This document shows positions 39,846 to 48,052 of a DNA stretch of 64,000 bases, in pieces. The notes under the pieces were generated by a model. It saw only the letters and a program-made list of their open reading frames with translations. It had not been told where the DNA came from and did not search any database. The stretch spans positions 131,674 to 195,673 of the forward strand of contig NZ_JARGEL010000028.1 in the NCBI RefSeq assembly GCF_029211265.1, read 5' to 3'. Both the position numbers and the translations under genes were made by a program. The first letter of the stretch is position 1. Every line of letters begins with the position of its first letter. This stretch comes from Extensimonas soli (GTDB lineage: Bacteria; Pseudomonadota; Gammaproteobacteria; Burkholderiales; Burkholderiaceae_C).

Positions 39846-41017
39846 ACACCGCAGCAACAGCCCCCTCCAGCACCGACTGGAATGCCATGGATAACGAGAG
39901 CTTCCGCGCCACGGTGCGCGCATTTTTCGAAACCGAATACCCGAGCGAACTGCGCTACCCCAAGCGCCGTCTGCGCTGGGCCGAGATCAAGCACTGGTTC
40001 CTCAAACTGTCGCAAAAAGGCTGGGTGGCACCAAGCTGGCCCACGCAGTACGGCGGCATGGGCCTGACGCCCGAAAAGCTCATCATTTTCATCGAAGAGC
40101 AGGAGCGCTGGGGCGTGGGCCGCGCGCCCGACATGGGCATCACCATGGTCGGCCCGCTGCTGATCCAGTACGGCACCGAAGAACAGCGCGCGCACTACCT
40201 GCCCAAGATCCTCGCGGGCGAGAACATCTGGTGCCAGGGCTATTCCGAACCCAACTCGGGCTCGGACCTCGCGAGCCTGCGCACCGAGGCCGTGGTGGAT
40301 GGCGACGACTTCATCGTTAACGGGCAAAAAATCTGGACCACACTCGCGCAGGACGCAACGCACATCTTCCTGCTCGTGCGTACCGACAAATCCGGCAAGA
40401 AGCAGGAAGGCATCAGCTTTCTGCTGGCGGACATGTCCATCCCCGGCATCCGCGTGCGCCCCATCCGCAACATCGCCGGCGGCGAGGACTTCTGCGAGGT
40501 GTTCCTCGAAAACGTGCGCGTGCCGCGCGCCAACATCGTGGGTCAGCTCAACAAGGGCTGGACCATCGCCAAGGCGCTGCTCGGTTTCGAGCGCATCTTC
40601 CTTGGCAGCCCCAAGCAAAGCCAATACGCCTTGGCGCGCGTGCAAGAGGCCGCCGAACGCCTGGGTCTGCTCGACGACGCGGGTTTCGTCGATCGCTACA
40701 CCAAGCTCGCGCTCGACGTGGCCGACCTGGGTACGCTTTACGGCCGCTTCATCGAGCAGGTCAAACGCGGCGAAGCCCTGGGGCCGGATGTGTCCATGCT
40801 CAAAATTTTCGGCACCGAAACCTATTCGCGCCTGGCCGACCTGCTCGTGGACATCCTGGGTGCCAACGGCGGCACGCCGGGCTCGATCGAATTGCCCGGC
40901 GGCCCGGTGGACGCGCTGACTTCGTTCTACAACGCCCGGCCGGCCACGATTTACGGCGGCAGCAACGAAATTCAGCGCACCATCCTCGCTGCCAACGTGC
41001 TCAAACTGCCCGCATGA
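39842..41017 (+). CDS. acyl-CoA dehydrogenase (alpha-type partner)
   Basis: A 391-residue acyl-CoA dehydrogenase with complete motifs: WCQGYSEPNSGSDLASLRT, GQKIWTTLAQDATH and a C-terminus TIYGGSNEIQRTILAANVL. It resembles the FadE26/FadE28-like catalytic subunits of heterotetrameric dehydrogenases. It overlaps the preceding degenerate homologue by four bases and the following DUF35 gene by four bases (41014-41017). The whole block 38679-42596 is therefore translationally chained and probably handles one acyl-CoA in consecutive desaturation and cleavage steps. The start ATG at 39842 (MNTAATAPSS) is fixed by the ATGA overlap. Confidence 0.92.
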   Translation: MNTAATAPSSTDWNAMDNESFRATVRAFFETEYPSELRYPKRRLRWAEIKHWFLKLSQKGWVAPSWPTQYGGMGLTPEKLIIFIEEQERWGVGRAPDMGITMVGPLLIQYGTEEQRAHYLPKILAGENIWCQGYSEPNSGSDLASLRTEAVVDGDDFIVNGQKIWTTLAQDATHIFLLVRTDKSGKKQEGISFLLADMSIPGIRVRPIRNIAGGEDFCEVFLENVRVPRANIVGQLNKGWTIAKALLGFERIFLGSPKQSQYALARVQEAAERLGLLDDAGFVDRYTKLALDVADLGTLYGRFIEQVKRGEALGPDVSMLKIFGTETYSRLADLLVDILGANGGTPGSIELPGGPVDALTSFYNARPATIYGGSNEIQRTILAANVLKLPA

Positions 41018-41430
41018 ACGCCGCGCAGACCAACCCCTTCGCCGGCCCCGGCCCGGATGCGCGCTTTGCCGCGGCACTGGCTCAGGGGCGCTTCGAAATC
41101 CAGCGCTGCGCCGCGTGCGGCCAGCACGTGTTTTACCCACGCGCGCTGTGCACGCACTGCGGCTCGGCACAGCTCGACTGGGTGCAGCCCAGCGGGGCGG
41201 GCGTGGTCTATTCGAGTACCGTGGTGCGCCGCAAGCCCGAGGCGGGCGGCGACTACAACGTGGCACTGATCGACCTGGCCGAAGGCCCGCGGCTGATGTC
41301 GCGCGTCGATGGCATGGCCCCCACGCAGGTGCGCATCGGCATGCCTGTCCAGGCGCAGGTCATAGACGACCCGGCCCAGGGCAAGCTGCTCGTCTTCGTG
41401 CCGCAAACTGCCCCGGAAGCCATACCATGA
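41014..41430 (+). CDS. DUF35 zinc-ribbon/OB-fold acyl-CoA-binding protein
   Basis: A 138-residue DUF35 protein. The rubredoxin-like zinc ribbon has Cys32, Cys35, Cys46 and Cys49 (CAACG ... CTHCG), followed by an OB-fold with GAGVVYSSTVVRRKP. DUF35 proteins pair with thiolase-fold enzymes; the best-studied case is the DUF35 domain of ChsH2 that activates the aldolase Ltp2 in cholesterol side-chain degradation. Here it overlaps the thiolase-fold gene by four bases (ATGA at 41427-41430), which strongly suggests a complex. It probably supports acyl-CoA binding rather than carrying out catalysis. Confidence 0.9.
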   Translation: MNAAQTNPFAGPGPDARFAAALAQGRFEIQRCAACGQHVFYPRALCTHCGSAQLDWVQPSGAGVVYSSTVVRRKPEAGGDYNVALIDLAEGPRLMSRVDGMAPTQVRIGMPVQAQVIDDPAQGKLLVFVPQTAPEAIP

Positions 41431-42596
41431 GCGCAGCATCCTTTTCCGACTCCTTGCTGCGTGGCAGGGCTGCGATCGTAGGCGCCAGTCTGGGCGGCGT
41501 GCCCATGGCGCCGGGACGCAGCCCGCTCGAAATCCTGGGCGAGGCGGTACACGGCGCGCTGGCCGACGCTGGCTTGAAACTATCCGATGTCGATGGCCTG
41601 TTCACCGGTTCGTCCTACCACTTCCTCGCTGGCCTGTCGGTGGCAGAGTACCTGGGCATACACCCCAAATTCTGCGAGGCCACGATGGTGGGCGGCTCGT
41701 CCTACGTCGGCCACCTGCTCACCGCGGCCATGGCGCTGCATACCGGCCAGTGCGAAGTGGCGCTGGTGTGCTACGGCAGCAACCAGGGTTCGGGCCATGG
41801 CAAGCTCAAGTCCATGGCCGAGACGCCTTTGTACGAGGCGCCCTACGCGCCGCGCTACCCGATCTCGAGCTATGCCTTTGCGGCTGCACGCCACATGCAC
41901 CAGTACGGCAGCACGCGCGAAGACCTCGCGCACATTGCCGTGGCGGCGCGCCAATGGGCACAACTCAATCCGCTGGCCTACGCGCGCGACCCCCTGAGCA
42001 TCGAACAGGTACTGGCCGCGCGCATGGTGAGCGATCCGCTCTCGGTGCTCGACTGCTGCCTCGTCACCGATGGCGGTGGCGCGCTGGTGCTGGTGCGCAG
42101 CGAGCGCGCCAAAGACTTTCCCAAGCCGCCGGTGTATGTGCTGGGCGCGGCAGCCGCCACCTGGCACCGCCAGATCGCCTCCATGCCCGACCTCACGGTG
42201 ACGGCCGCCGCTGAATCCGGCCCACGCGCCTTCGCCATGGCGGGCCTCACGCCCCAGGACGTGGATGTCGTGGAGCTGTATGACGCCTTCACCATCAACA
42301 CCCTGCTGTTCCTCGAAGACCTGGGCTTTTGCGCCAAGGGCGAGGGTGGCGCCTTCGTGCGCGGCGGGCGCATCGCACCGGGTGGCGCGCTACCGGTCAA
42401 CACCAACGGCGGCGGGCTTTCCTGTTGCCATCCGGGCATGTACGGCATGTTCTTGCTCATCGAGGCCGTGCAGCAGCTGCGCGGCGAAGCCGGCGCGCGC
42501 CAGGTGGCCAATGCGCAAGTCGCGCTGTGCCATGGCAATGGCGGCGTTCTTTCCAGCCAGGTGACGGCGCTGCTGGGCACGGCAGCCACCGTCTGA
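41427..42596 (+). CDS. thiolase-fold protein without nucleophilic Cys (likely Ltp2-type aldolase)
   Basis: A 389-residue SCP2-thiolase-like protein. Where thiolases have the nucleophilic Cys (NNNCSTG type), this one reads GGSSYVGH with Ser92, so thiolysis is unlikely. Later blocks are conserved: VVELYDAFTINTLLFLEDLG with Tyr285, PVNTNGGGLSCCHPGMYG with His335 and Tyr339, and ALCHGNGG. Two tyrosines about 50 residues apart recall the catalytic pair of the Ltp2 retro-aldolase, which splits a beta-hydroxyacyl-CoA. With its overlapping DUF35 partner it is best called a candidate acyl-CoA aldolase. The start ATG at 41427 is fixed by the overlap; longer frames upstream lie inside the DUF35 gene. 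Confidence 0.88.
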   Translation: MSAASFSDSLLRGRAAIVGASLGGVPMAPGRSPLEILGEAVHGALADAGLKLSDVDGLFTGSSYHFLAGLSVAEYLGIHPKFCEATMVGGSSYVGHLLTAAMALHTGQCEVALVCYGSNQGSGHGKLKSMAETPLYEAPYAPRYPISSYAFAAARHMHQYGSTREDLAHIAVAARQWAQLNPLAYARDPLSIEQVLAARMVSDPLSVLDCCLVTDGGGALVLVRSERAKDFPKPPVYVLGAAAATWHRQIASMPDLTVTAAAESGPRAFAMAGLTPQDVDVVELYDAFTINTLLFLEDLGFCAKGEGGAFVRGGRIAPGGALPVNTNGGGLSCCHPGMYGMFLLIEAVQQLRGEAGARQVANAQVALCHGNGGVLSSQVTALLGTAATV

Positions 42597-42624
42597 TTTT
42601 TTCTCAACAACCAGGAGTCCCCTC

Positions 42625-43545
42625 ATGCACAAAGGCATCATGCTGAAAGACAAGGTCGCAGTCGTCACCGGCTCGGGCCGCGGGATTGGGCGCGACATCG
42701 CGCTCGAAATGGCGGCGCAAGGCGCCAAGGTGGTGGTCAACGACATCGGCGCCTCCGTCACCGGCGAAGGCAACGACGCCAGCCCCGGCCAGCAAGTGGT
42801 CGATGAGATCAAGGCCATGGGCGGCCAGGCGGCGCTCTCCACCGACAGCGTGTCCGAGTGGAACTCTGCCAACCACATCATTCAGTGCGCGCTCGACAAC
42901 TTCGGCCGCATCGACATCGTCGTGAACAATGCCGGCATCCTGCGCGACCGCATGTTTTTTGCGATGTCGCCCGAAGAATGGAAGGCCGTCATCGACGTGC
43001 ACCTGAACGGCAGTTTTTACGTCTCGCGCGCGGCCGCCCCGCACTTCAAGTCGCAGCAGTCGGGTGCCTACGTGCACATGACCTCCACCTCGGGGCTGAT
43101 CGGCAACCTAGGGCAGGCCAACTACGGCGCGGCCAAGCTCGGCATCGTCGCGCTGTCGCGTTCCATCGCTGGCGACATGAAGCGCTACAACGTGCGCTCC
43201 AACTGCATTTCGCCCTTCGCCTGGAGCCGCATGATCGGCTCCATCCCGACCGACACGCCCGAGCAGCAGGCGCGCGTGGCCAAGCTGCAAAAGCTCGGCA
43301 CGGCGCAGATTGCCCCCATGGCCGCCTTCCTCGCGAGCGACGCTGCCGCCGAGTGCACGGCGCAGATTTTCGCGGTGCGCGGCAATGAAATCTTCCTCAT
43401 GAGCCAGCCGCGCCCCATCCGCGGCATGCACACCTCCGAAGGCTGGACACCCGAGACCATCGCCGAGCGCGTGCTGCCATCCATGAAGCCCAACTTCTTC
43501 CCCCTCGAGACTTCGAACATCGTCTTCTCGTGGGATCCGGTCTGA
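42625..43545 (+). CDS. SDR family 3-hydroxyacyl-CoA dehydrogenase (MFE-2/HSD17B4-like)
   Basis: A 306-residue short-chain dehydrogenase. The NAD(P) motif TGSGRGIG is at 15-22, NNAG at 101-104, a serine in MTSTSG near 154-156, and the active-site Tyr167-x-x-x-Lys171 in ANYGAAKLG. The long insert VNDIGASVTGEGNDASPG and the C-terminal extension (ETIAERVLPSMKPNFFPLETS) fit the dehydrogenase domain of peroxisomal multifunctional enzyme type 2. It should oxidise a 3-hydroxyacyl-CoA. The partner hydratase-2 follows by 13 bases, so the two domains of the eukaryotic fusion are separate genes here. An AGGAG lies before the ATG. Confidence 0.93.
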   Translation: MHKGIMLKDKVAVVTGSGRGIGRDIALEMAAQGAKVVVNDIGASVTGEGNDASPGQQVVDEIKAMGGQAALSTDSVSEWNSANHIIQCALDNFGRIDIVVNNAGILRDRMFFAMSPEEWKAVIDVHLNGSFYVSRAAAPHFKSQQSGAYVHMTSTSGLIGNLGQANYGAAKLGIVALSRSIAGDMKRYNVRSNCISPFAWSRMIGSIPTDTPEQQARVAKLQKLGTAQIAPMAAFLASDAAAECTAQIFAVRGNEIFLMSQPRPIRGMHTSEGWTPETIAERVLPSMKPNFFPLETSNIVFSWDPV

Positions 43546-43558
43546 CACGGAGGCCCCC

Positions 43559-44416
43559 ATGGCAATCGACTACGACAAACTGATGGCATGGCGTTTCGAG
43601 GACGTGCGCCACCGCTACACGCAGCGCGACACCATGCTGTATGCGCTCGGCGTCGGGCTGGGCACAGACCCGTGCAACGAAACCGAGCTGCGCTTCGTCT
43701 ACGAGAAAAACCTGCTCGCCCTGCCCACGCTGCCGGTGGTGCTGGGTTACCCCGGCATGTGGCTCAAAGACCCGGCGACGGGTGTCGATTGGGTACGCCT
43801 GGTGCACGGCGAGCAAGGGCTGAAGCTGCACCGCCCCATCCCGGCCGAAGGGGATGTGATAGGTCGCACGCGCGTGACCGGCATCATCGACAAAGGCCAG
43901 GGCAAGGGCGCGCTGATCTACACCGAGCGCAGCGTCGTCGATGCCGCGAGCGGCGACTTGCTCGCCACTTTGACTTCCACCACCTTCTGCCGCGCCGACG
44001 GCGGTTTTGGCGGCCCGTCGGGGCCGGTCAAGAGCGTGCACGAACTGCCGACCCGCGCCCCGGACCACAGCACCGACTTCGCCACGCAGCCGCGCGCGGC
44101 GTTGATCTACCGCCTCTCGGGCGACTACAACCCGCTGCACGCCGAGCCCGCCGTGGCGCGCGCCGCCGGCTTCGAGCGCCCCATCCTGCACGGCCTTGCC
44201 ACCTACGCGATCGCGGGCTGGGCCATCGTCAAGACCGTGTGCGGTGGCGATCCGCATGCCGTAGGCTCCATCGACGTGCGCTTTTCCTCGCCCGTCTATC
44301 CGGGCGAGACGATCCGCACCGAAATGTGGGTTGATGGCAAGGTGGTGTCGTTCCGCGCGCTCGCCGTGGAACGCAATGTCGTGGTGCTCAACAACGGCCG
44401 TGCCGAGTTGCGCTGA
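43559..44416 (+). CDS. enoyl-CoA hydratase 2 (double hotdog, MaoC domain)
   Basis: A 285-residue double-hotdog protein. The C-terminal half carries the hydratase-2 signature YRLSGDYNPLHAEPAVARAA with the catalytic Asp and His, then GFERPILHGLATY. The N-terminal half (VYEKNLLALPTLPVVLGYPG) is the substrate-binding hotdog. It makes (R)-3-hydroxyacyl-CoA from 2-enoyl-CoA and typically takes bulky or branched substrates such as bile-acid or steroid side chains. Directly after the MFE-2-like SDR, it supplies the other half of the MFE-2 reaction pair. A short TTCGCCCC repeat follows its stop codon. Confidence 0.93.
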   Translation: MAIDYDKLMAWRFEDVRHRYTQRDTMLYALGVGLGTDPCNETELRFVYEKNLLALPTLPVVLGYPGMWLKDPATGVDWVRLVHGEQGLKLHRPIPAEGDVIGRTRVTGIIDKGQGKGALIYTERSVVDAASGDLLATLTSTTFCRADGGFGGPSGPVKSVHELPTRAPDHSTDFATQPRAALIYRLSGDYNPLHAEPAVARAAGFERPILHGLATYAIAGWAIVKTVCGGDPHAVGSIDVRFSSPVYPGETIRTEMWVDGKVVSFRALAVERNVVVLNNGRAELR

Positions 44417-44423
44417 AAGTACC

Positions 44424-44452
44424 TTCGCCCCTTCGCCCCTTCGCCCCTTCGC
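44424..44452 (+). repeat. 8-bp tandem repeat (TTCGCCCC, three copies plus partial)
   Basis: Three perfect copies of TTCGCCCC at 44424-44447 are followed by TTCGC and a pyrimidine-rich tract up to about 44470, in the 86-base gap between the hydratase-2 and crotonase genes. Slippage could vary copy number. Nothing else is seen in the gap except AAGGAGA before the next ATG. Confidence 0.7.
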
Positions 44453-44502
44453 TCTTTCTCTTTTTTTACCCTCGTTTCCACATCTCTCCAAGGAGACCTT
44501 CG

Positions 44503-45306
44503 ATGAACTACTCAGACTTCCAATTCCTCAAGTTCGAAAACAAGCCCAATGGCGTGCTAGTCATCACCATCAACCGCCCCGAGGTCATGAACGCCACCAA
44601 TGGCCGCCTGCACTGGGAGCTGACCAAAATCTGGGGCGTCGTGAACGACGATCCCAAGACCCGCGTCGCAGTCATCACGGGCGCCGGTGACAAGGCTTTC
44701 TCGGCGGGCGGCGACCTGAGCTGGATCACCGACATGGTCGGCAACCCCAAGACCATCAACAACGTCATGACCGAGGCCTCGGACATCGTCTATAACCTCC
44801 TGGCCTGCGACAAACCCGTGATCTCCGCGATCAACGGCGTGGCCGTGGGTGCAGGCCTGGCCGTGGCCATGATGGCCGACATCAGCATCATGGCCGAAGA
44901 AGCCAAGATCACCGACGGCCACGTCAAGCTCGGCGTCGCCGCAGGTGACCATGCCGCGATCTGCTGGCCGCTGCTGTGCGGCATGGCCAAGGCCAAGTAT
45001 TACCTCATGACGGCCGAGTTCGTCTCGGGCAAAGAGGCCGAGCGCATCGGCCTGGTGAGCCTGTGCGTGCCGCGCGCGCAACTCATGGACAAGGCCATGG
45101 AAGTCGCAAACAAGCTCGCCACGGGCAGCCAGCAGGCGATCCGCTTCACCAAGCGTTCCTTGAACGGCTGGATGAACGTCGCACGCCCGGTCTTCGAGAG
45201 CTCGCTGGCCATGGAAATGCTGTGCTTCCTCGGCGAAGACGCCAAGGAAGGTGTGACTGCAGTGCGCGAAAAACGCGCGCCCAAGTTCCCCTCGGCACAG
45301 GATTGA
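44503..45306 (+). CDS. crotonase-fold protein lacking both catalytic glutamates
   Basis: A 267-residue enoyl-CoA hydratase/isomerase relative. [14 protein letters not shown] and [20 protein letters not shown] give the fold and oxyanion hole, but the first Glu is Ala (GAGLAVAM) and the second is His ([18 protein letters not shown]). The sequence around [23 protein letters not shown] is distinctive of a subgroup found with steroid- or ring-degrading genes, as far as I can recall. Hydration by the classical mechanism is unlikely; a hydrolase, isomerase or retro-Claisen role is possible. It starts after a clear AAGGAGA and ends before a hairpin with a T-run. Confidence 0.87.
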   Translation: MNYSDFQFLKFENKPNGVLVITINRPEVMNATNGRLHWELTKIWGVVNDDPKTRVAVITGAGDKAFSAGGDLSWITDMVGNPKTINNVMTEASDIVYNLLACDKPVISAINGVAVGAGLAVAMMADISIMAEEAKITDGHVKLGVAAGDHAAICWPLLCGMAKAKYYLMTAEFVSGKEAERIGLVSLCVPRAQLMDKAMEVANKLATGSQQAIRFTKRSLNGWMNVARPVFESSLAMEMLCFLGEDAKEGVTAVREKRAPKFPSAQD

Positions 45307-45326
45307 AGCCGGTACTGCCGCCCCCC

Positions 45327-45367
45327 AAAAGGCTTCCTTCCGGTGCATTGCCGGACGGAGCCTTTTT
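45327..45367 (+). terminator. rho-independent terminator-like hairpin
   Basis: AAAAGGCTTCC (from 45327) can pair with GGAGCCTTTTT (ending about 45366), with CCGG/CCGG inside (CCGGTGCATTGCCGG), followed by CCC. The T-run and stem suggest termination or attenuation between the crotonase and the next acyl-CoA dehydrogenase, 39 bases before the latter's ATG. Confidence 0.6.
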
Positions 45368-45405
45368 CCCCAGCCCCCCAACAAACCCCTCAAGGAACGA
45401 CCGTC

Positions 45406-46572
45406 ATGGACTTTCAACTCACCCAAGAACAGCGGATGATTTACGAGTACGGCGACCGTATCTCGCAGCAGTTCGACCACAGCTACTGGCGCACCTACGC
45501 CGAGAAGAACGAGCCGCCGGCCGAACTCTACAAGCAGATTGCCGATGACGGCTTCCTGGGCATCATGGTGCCCGAAGCCTACGGCGGTGCCGGTCAGGGC
45601 ATGACGGAAATGCTGCTGTTCATGGAAGGCCTCTCGAACAATGGCATCCCGCTGCTGAACCTCGTGGTCGGCCCCACCATGACCATGGGCCTGATCGCCA
45701 AGCACGCGAGCGAAGACATGAAGCGCCGCCTGTTGCCCGGCGGCTGCGCCGATGAAATCAGATTCTGCTTCGCCATCACCGAACCCAACGCTGGCTCAAA
45801 CTCGATGGAAATCACCTCCATCGCCAAATCCGATGGCAAGGGCGGTTTTCGTCTTACCGGGCAAAAGGTGTTCATCACCGACGCGAACCGCGCCGACTAC
45901 GCCATGGTGATCACGCGCACCACGCCGCGCGCCGAAGTCAAGAAAAAGACCGACGGCTTCACGATTTTCATGGTCGACATGAAAAAGAAGGGGATCAGCA
46001 AAACGCTAATCCCCGTCAGTTTTCCTGTCCCCGAAACCCAGTGGCAACTGTTCTTCGACGACGTGGAGCTGACCGAAGACGACGTACTCGGCGAAGTCGG
46101 CAAGGGCTTCGGCATTTTGTTCGACACCCTGAACCCCGAGCGCATCATCTTGTCAGGTCTGTGTACCGGCGTCGGTCGTTTCGCGCTCAAAAAGGCCGTG
46201 GCCTATGCCAATGACCGCAAGGTGTTCAACAACACCCCGATTGGCGCGCACCAGGGCGTGCAGCACCCGCTGGCCATCGCCTACAGCGAGATCGAAATGG
46301 CATCGCTGATGGCCCGCAAGGCCGCCTGGGCCTTCGACCAGAATCTGCCCTGCGGCGAATACGCCAACATCGCCAAGTACGCGGGCGCCGAAGCCGGTAT
46401 CCACGCGGTCGATGCCGCCATCCAGACGCACGGCGGCAATGGCTTCACCAAAGAGTACGGCATTTACGATCTCTACGGTTTGGTTCGCCTGCTGCGCACG
46501 GCACCGCTGAACCGTGAGATGGTGCTCAACTACATCGGGGAGCACGTGCTGGGGCTGCCGCGCTCGTACTGA
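45406..46572 (+). CDS. acyl-CoA dehydrogenase
   Basis: A 388-residue acyl-CoA dehydrogenase with CFAITEPNAGSNSMEI, GQKVFITDANRADYAM and the FNNTPIGAHQGVQHPLA loop. The C-terminus NYIGEHVLGLPRSY lacks the YEGT Glu and pairs it with the protein at 37431-38597 in one subfamily. The ATG at 45406 (MDFQLTQEQRMIYEYGDR), preceded by AAGGAACG, is chosen; a 21-residue upstream extension crosses the terminator-like hairpin and is rejected. It may be expressed separately from the genes before it. Confidence 0.93.
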   Translation: MDFQLTQEQRMIYEYGDRISQQFDHSYWRTYAEKNEPPAELYKQIADDGFLGIMVPEAYGGAGQGMTEMLLFMEGLSNNGIPLLNLVVGPTMTMGLIAKHASEDMKRRLLPGGCADEIRFCFAITEPNAGSNSMEITSIAKSDGKGGFRLTGQKVFITDANRADYAMVITRTTPRAEVKKKTDGFTIFMVDMKKKGISKTLIPVSFPVPETQWQLFFDDVELTEDDVLGEVGKGFGILFDTLNPERIILSGLCTGVGRFALKKAVAYANDRKVFNNTPIGAHQGVQHPLAIAYSEIEMASLMARKAAWAFDQNLPCGEYANIAKYAGAEAGIHAVDAAIQTHGGNGFTKEYGIYDLYGLVRLLRTAPLNREMVLNYIGEHVLGLPRSY

Positions 46573-46630
46573 TTCTGCACGACTCTCTTTCTGGTACTTA
46601 CGCCAACAACGATGCGACCGGGTGCTTCAC

Positions 46631-46661
46631 CAAGGTGTTGCGCTACCGCGCGCACACCTTG
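46631..46661. other. 8-bp inverted repeat upstream of CaiB gene
   Basis: CAAGGTGT (46631-46638) and ACACCTTG (46654-46661) are exact inverted copies, 15 bases apart, in the 133-base gap between the acyl-CoA dehydrogenase and the CaiB-type gene. It might be an RNA hairpin or an operator; nothing else in the gap is recognisable. Confidence 0.35.
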
Positions 46662-46705
46662 TGCGGGCCCGGCCTGCATCCGTGGCGTTTCTTTTTCGCC
46701 TATCC

Positions 46706-47923
46706 ATGAGTTCTTTCTCTCCTCTACCGAGCTTTGGCGCCCTTGCGGGCCTGAAGGTGCTGGACCTGTCGCGCGTTCTCGGCGGCCCGTATTGCGGGCA
46801 GATCCTGGCCGACCATGGCGCCGAGGTCATCAAGGTCGAGCCGCCCGCGGGCGATGAAACCCGCTCCTGGGGGCCGCCCTTTGCCGCGGACGGCACTGCG
46901 GCCTACTTCAACGGGCTCAACCGCAACAAACGCGCCATCGTGATCGACTTGTCCCAGCCGGCAGGGCAGGAAATCGTTCTCAAGATACTGGAAGACTGCG
47001 ACGTGCTGATCGAAAACTTCAAGATCGGCACCCTCGAGCGCTGGGGCATGGGTTATGAACAGCTGCTGCGTGAGCGCTTTCCACGCCTCGTTCATTGCCG
47101 CGTGAGCGGCTTCGGCGCCGACGGCCCGCTCGGCGGCGCTCCGGGCTACGACGCCGTGGCGCAGGCGCTGGGCGGCCTCATGAGCGTCAACGGCACCCCC
47201 GAAACCGGCCCACTGCGCGTCGGCGTTCCCGTGGTGGACATGACCACGGGCCTTTCTGCCGTGATCGGCGTGCTGCTGGCAGTGATCGAGCGCGAGCGTT
47301 CCGGGCGCGGCCAGTTCGTCGAAGCCACGCTCTACGACAGCACCGTGGCATTGCTGCACCCGCAAAGCGCCAATTGGCTCGAATCGGGCAAGACGCCGCA
47401 ACTCAGCGGCAATGCCCACTCCAACATCGTGCCCTACGACAAATTTCCGACCAGGACCTGCGAGGTGTTCCTCGGCATAGGCAACAACGGGCAATGGAAA
47501 AAACTCTGCGAATTTCTCGGCCACCCTGCGCTGGCCGACGACCCGCGCTTCGTCACCAACGCCGAGCGCTTTCGCCATCGCCCGGAACTGCGCACCCTGC
47601 TCGAAGGCCATTTGCAGCAGGTCGATGGCGAGGAGCTGTGCCGCAATCTGCTCGCCGCGGGCATCCCGGCCGGCGCGGTGCGCCCGGTCCCGCAAGTGCT
47701 CACCGACCCTCACACCCTGCACCGCAAAATGGTCGTCGAGGTCGAGGGCAAGCGCGCCATCGGCATCCCCATCAAACTGTCGCGCACGCCAGGCCAGGCC
47801 CACAGTGCACCGCCCCGCTTCGGCCAGCACACGCGTGCCTTGCTCGCAGAATACGGCTTCGATGCAGCTGCCATCGATGCCCTGCTGGCACAAGGCACGG
47901 TCATGGATGGATCGCCCGGGTAG
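46706..47923 (+). CDS. CaiB/BaiF (class III) CoA-transferase
   Basis: A 405-residue class III CoA-transferase. LSRVLGGPYCGQILADHGAE, VIKVEPPAGDETRSWGPPF and NRNKRAIVIDL are typical, and the catalytic aspartate is Asp149 in GAPGYDAV. It probably loads CoA onto the free acid from another acyl-CoA without ATP, as an alternative to the three ligases in the island. It is quite different from the CaiB protein at 5147-6421. The start is ATG 46706 (MSSFSPLPSF); the longer frame covers the dehydrogenase end. It closes the rightward CoA series, followed by 129 bases with no gene before rapZ. Confidence 0.92.
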   Translation: MSSFSPLPSFGALAGLKVLDLSRVLGGPYCGQILADHGAEVIKVEPPAGDETRSWGPPFAADGTAAYFNGLNRNKRAIVIDLSQPAGQEIVLKILEDCDVLIENFKIGTLERWGMGYEQLLRERFPRLVHCRVSGFGADGPLGGAPGYDAVAQALGGLMSVNGTPETGPLRVGVPVVDMTTGLSAVIGVLLAVIERERSGRGQFVEATLYDSTVALLHPQSANWLESGKTPQLSGNAHSNIVPYDKFPTRTCEVFLGIGNNGQWKKLCEFLGHPALADDPRFVTNAERFRHRPELRTLLEGHLQQVDGEELCRNLLAAGIPAGAVRPVPQVLTDPHTLHRKMVVEVEGKRAIGIPIKLSRTPGQAHSAPPRFGQHTRALLAEYGFDAAAIDALLAQGTVMDGSPG

Positions 47924-48052
47924 CCCGGGTAGCCCTACGCAAAACGCCGGGGGACAGTGGATGGCACAGCGGAACGCAAGGAAATTCTTGTTGTCTCGTG
48001 ACCTTGTTAGAGTCCGGTTTCATCCCCTCTTTTGTCCCCAAAGGCCGGCTCC

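Noticed and set aside
41115-41426. Upstream extension of the thiolase-fold gene
   Set aside because: It runs out of frame through the DUF35 gene, whose zinc ribbon is intact; the ATGA overlap fixes the start at 41427.
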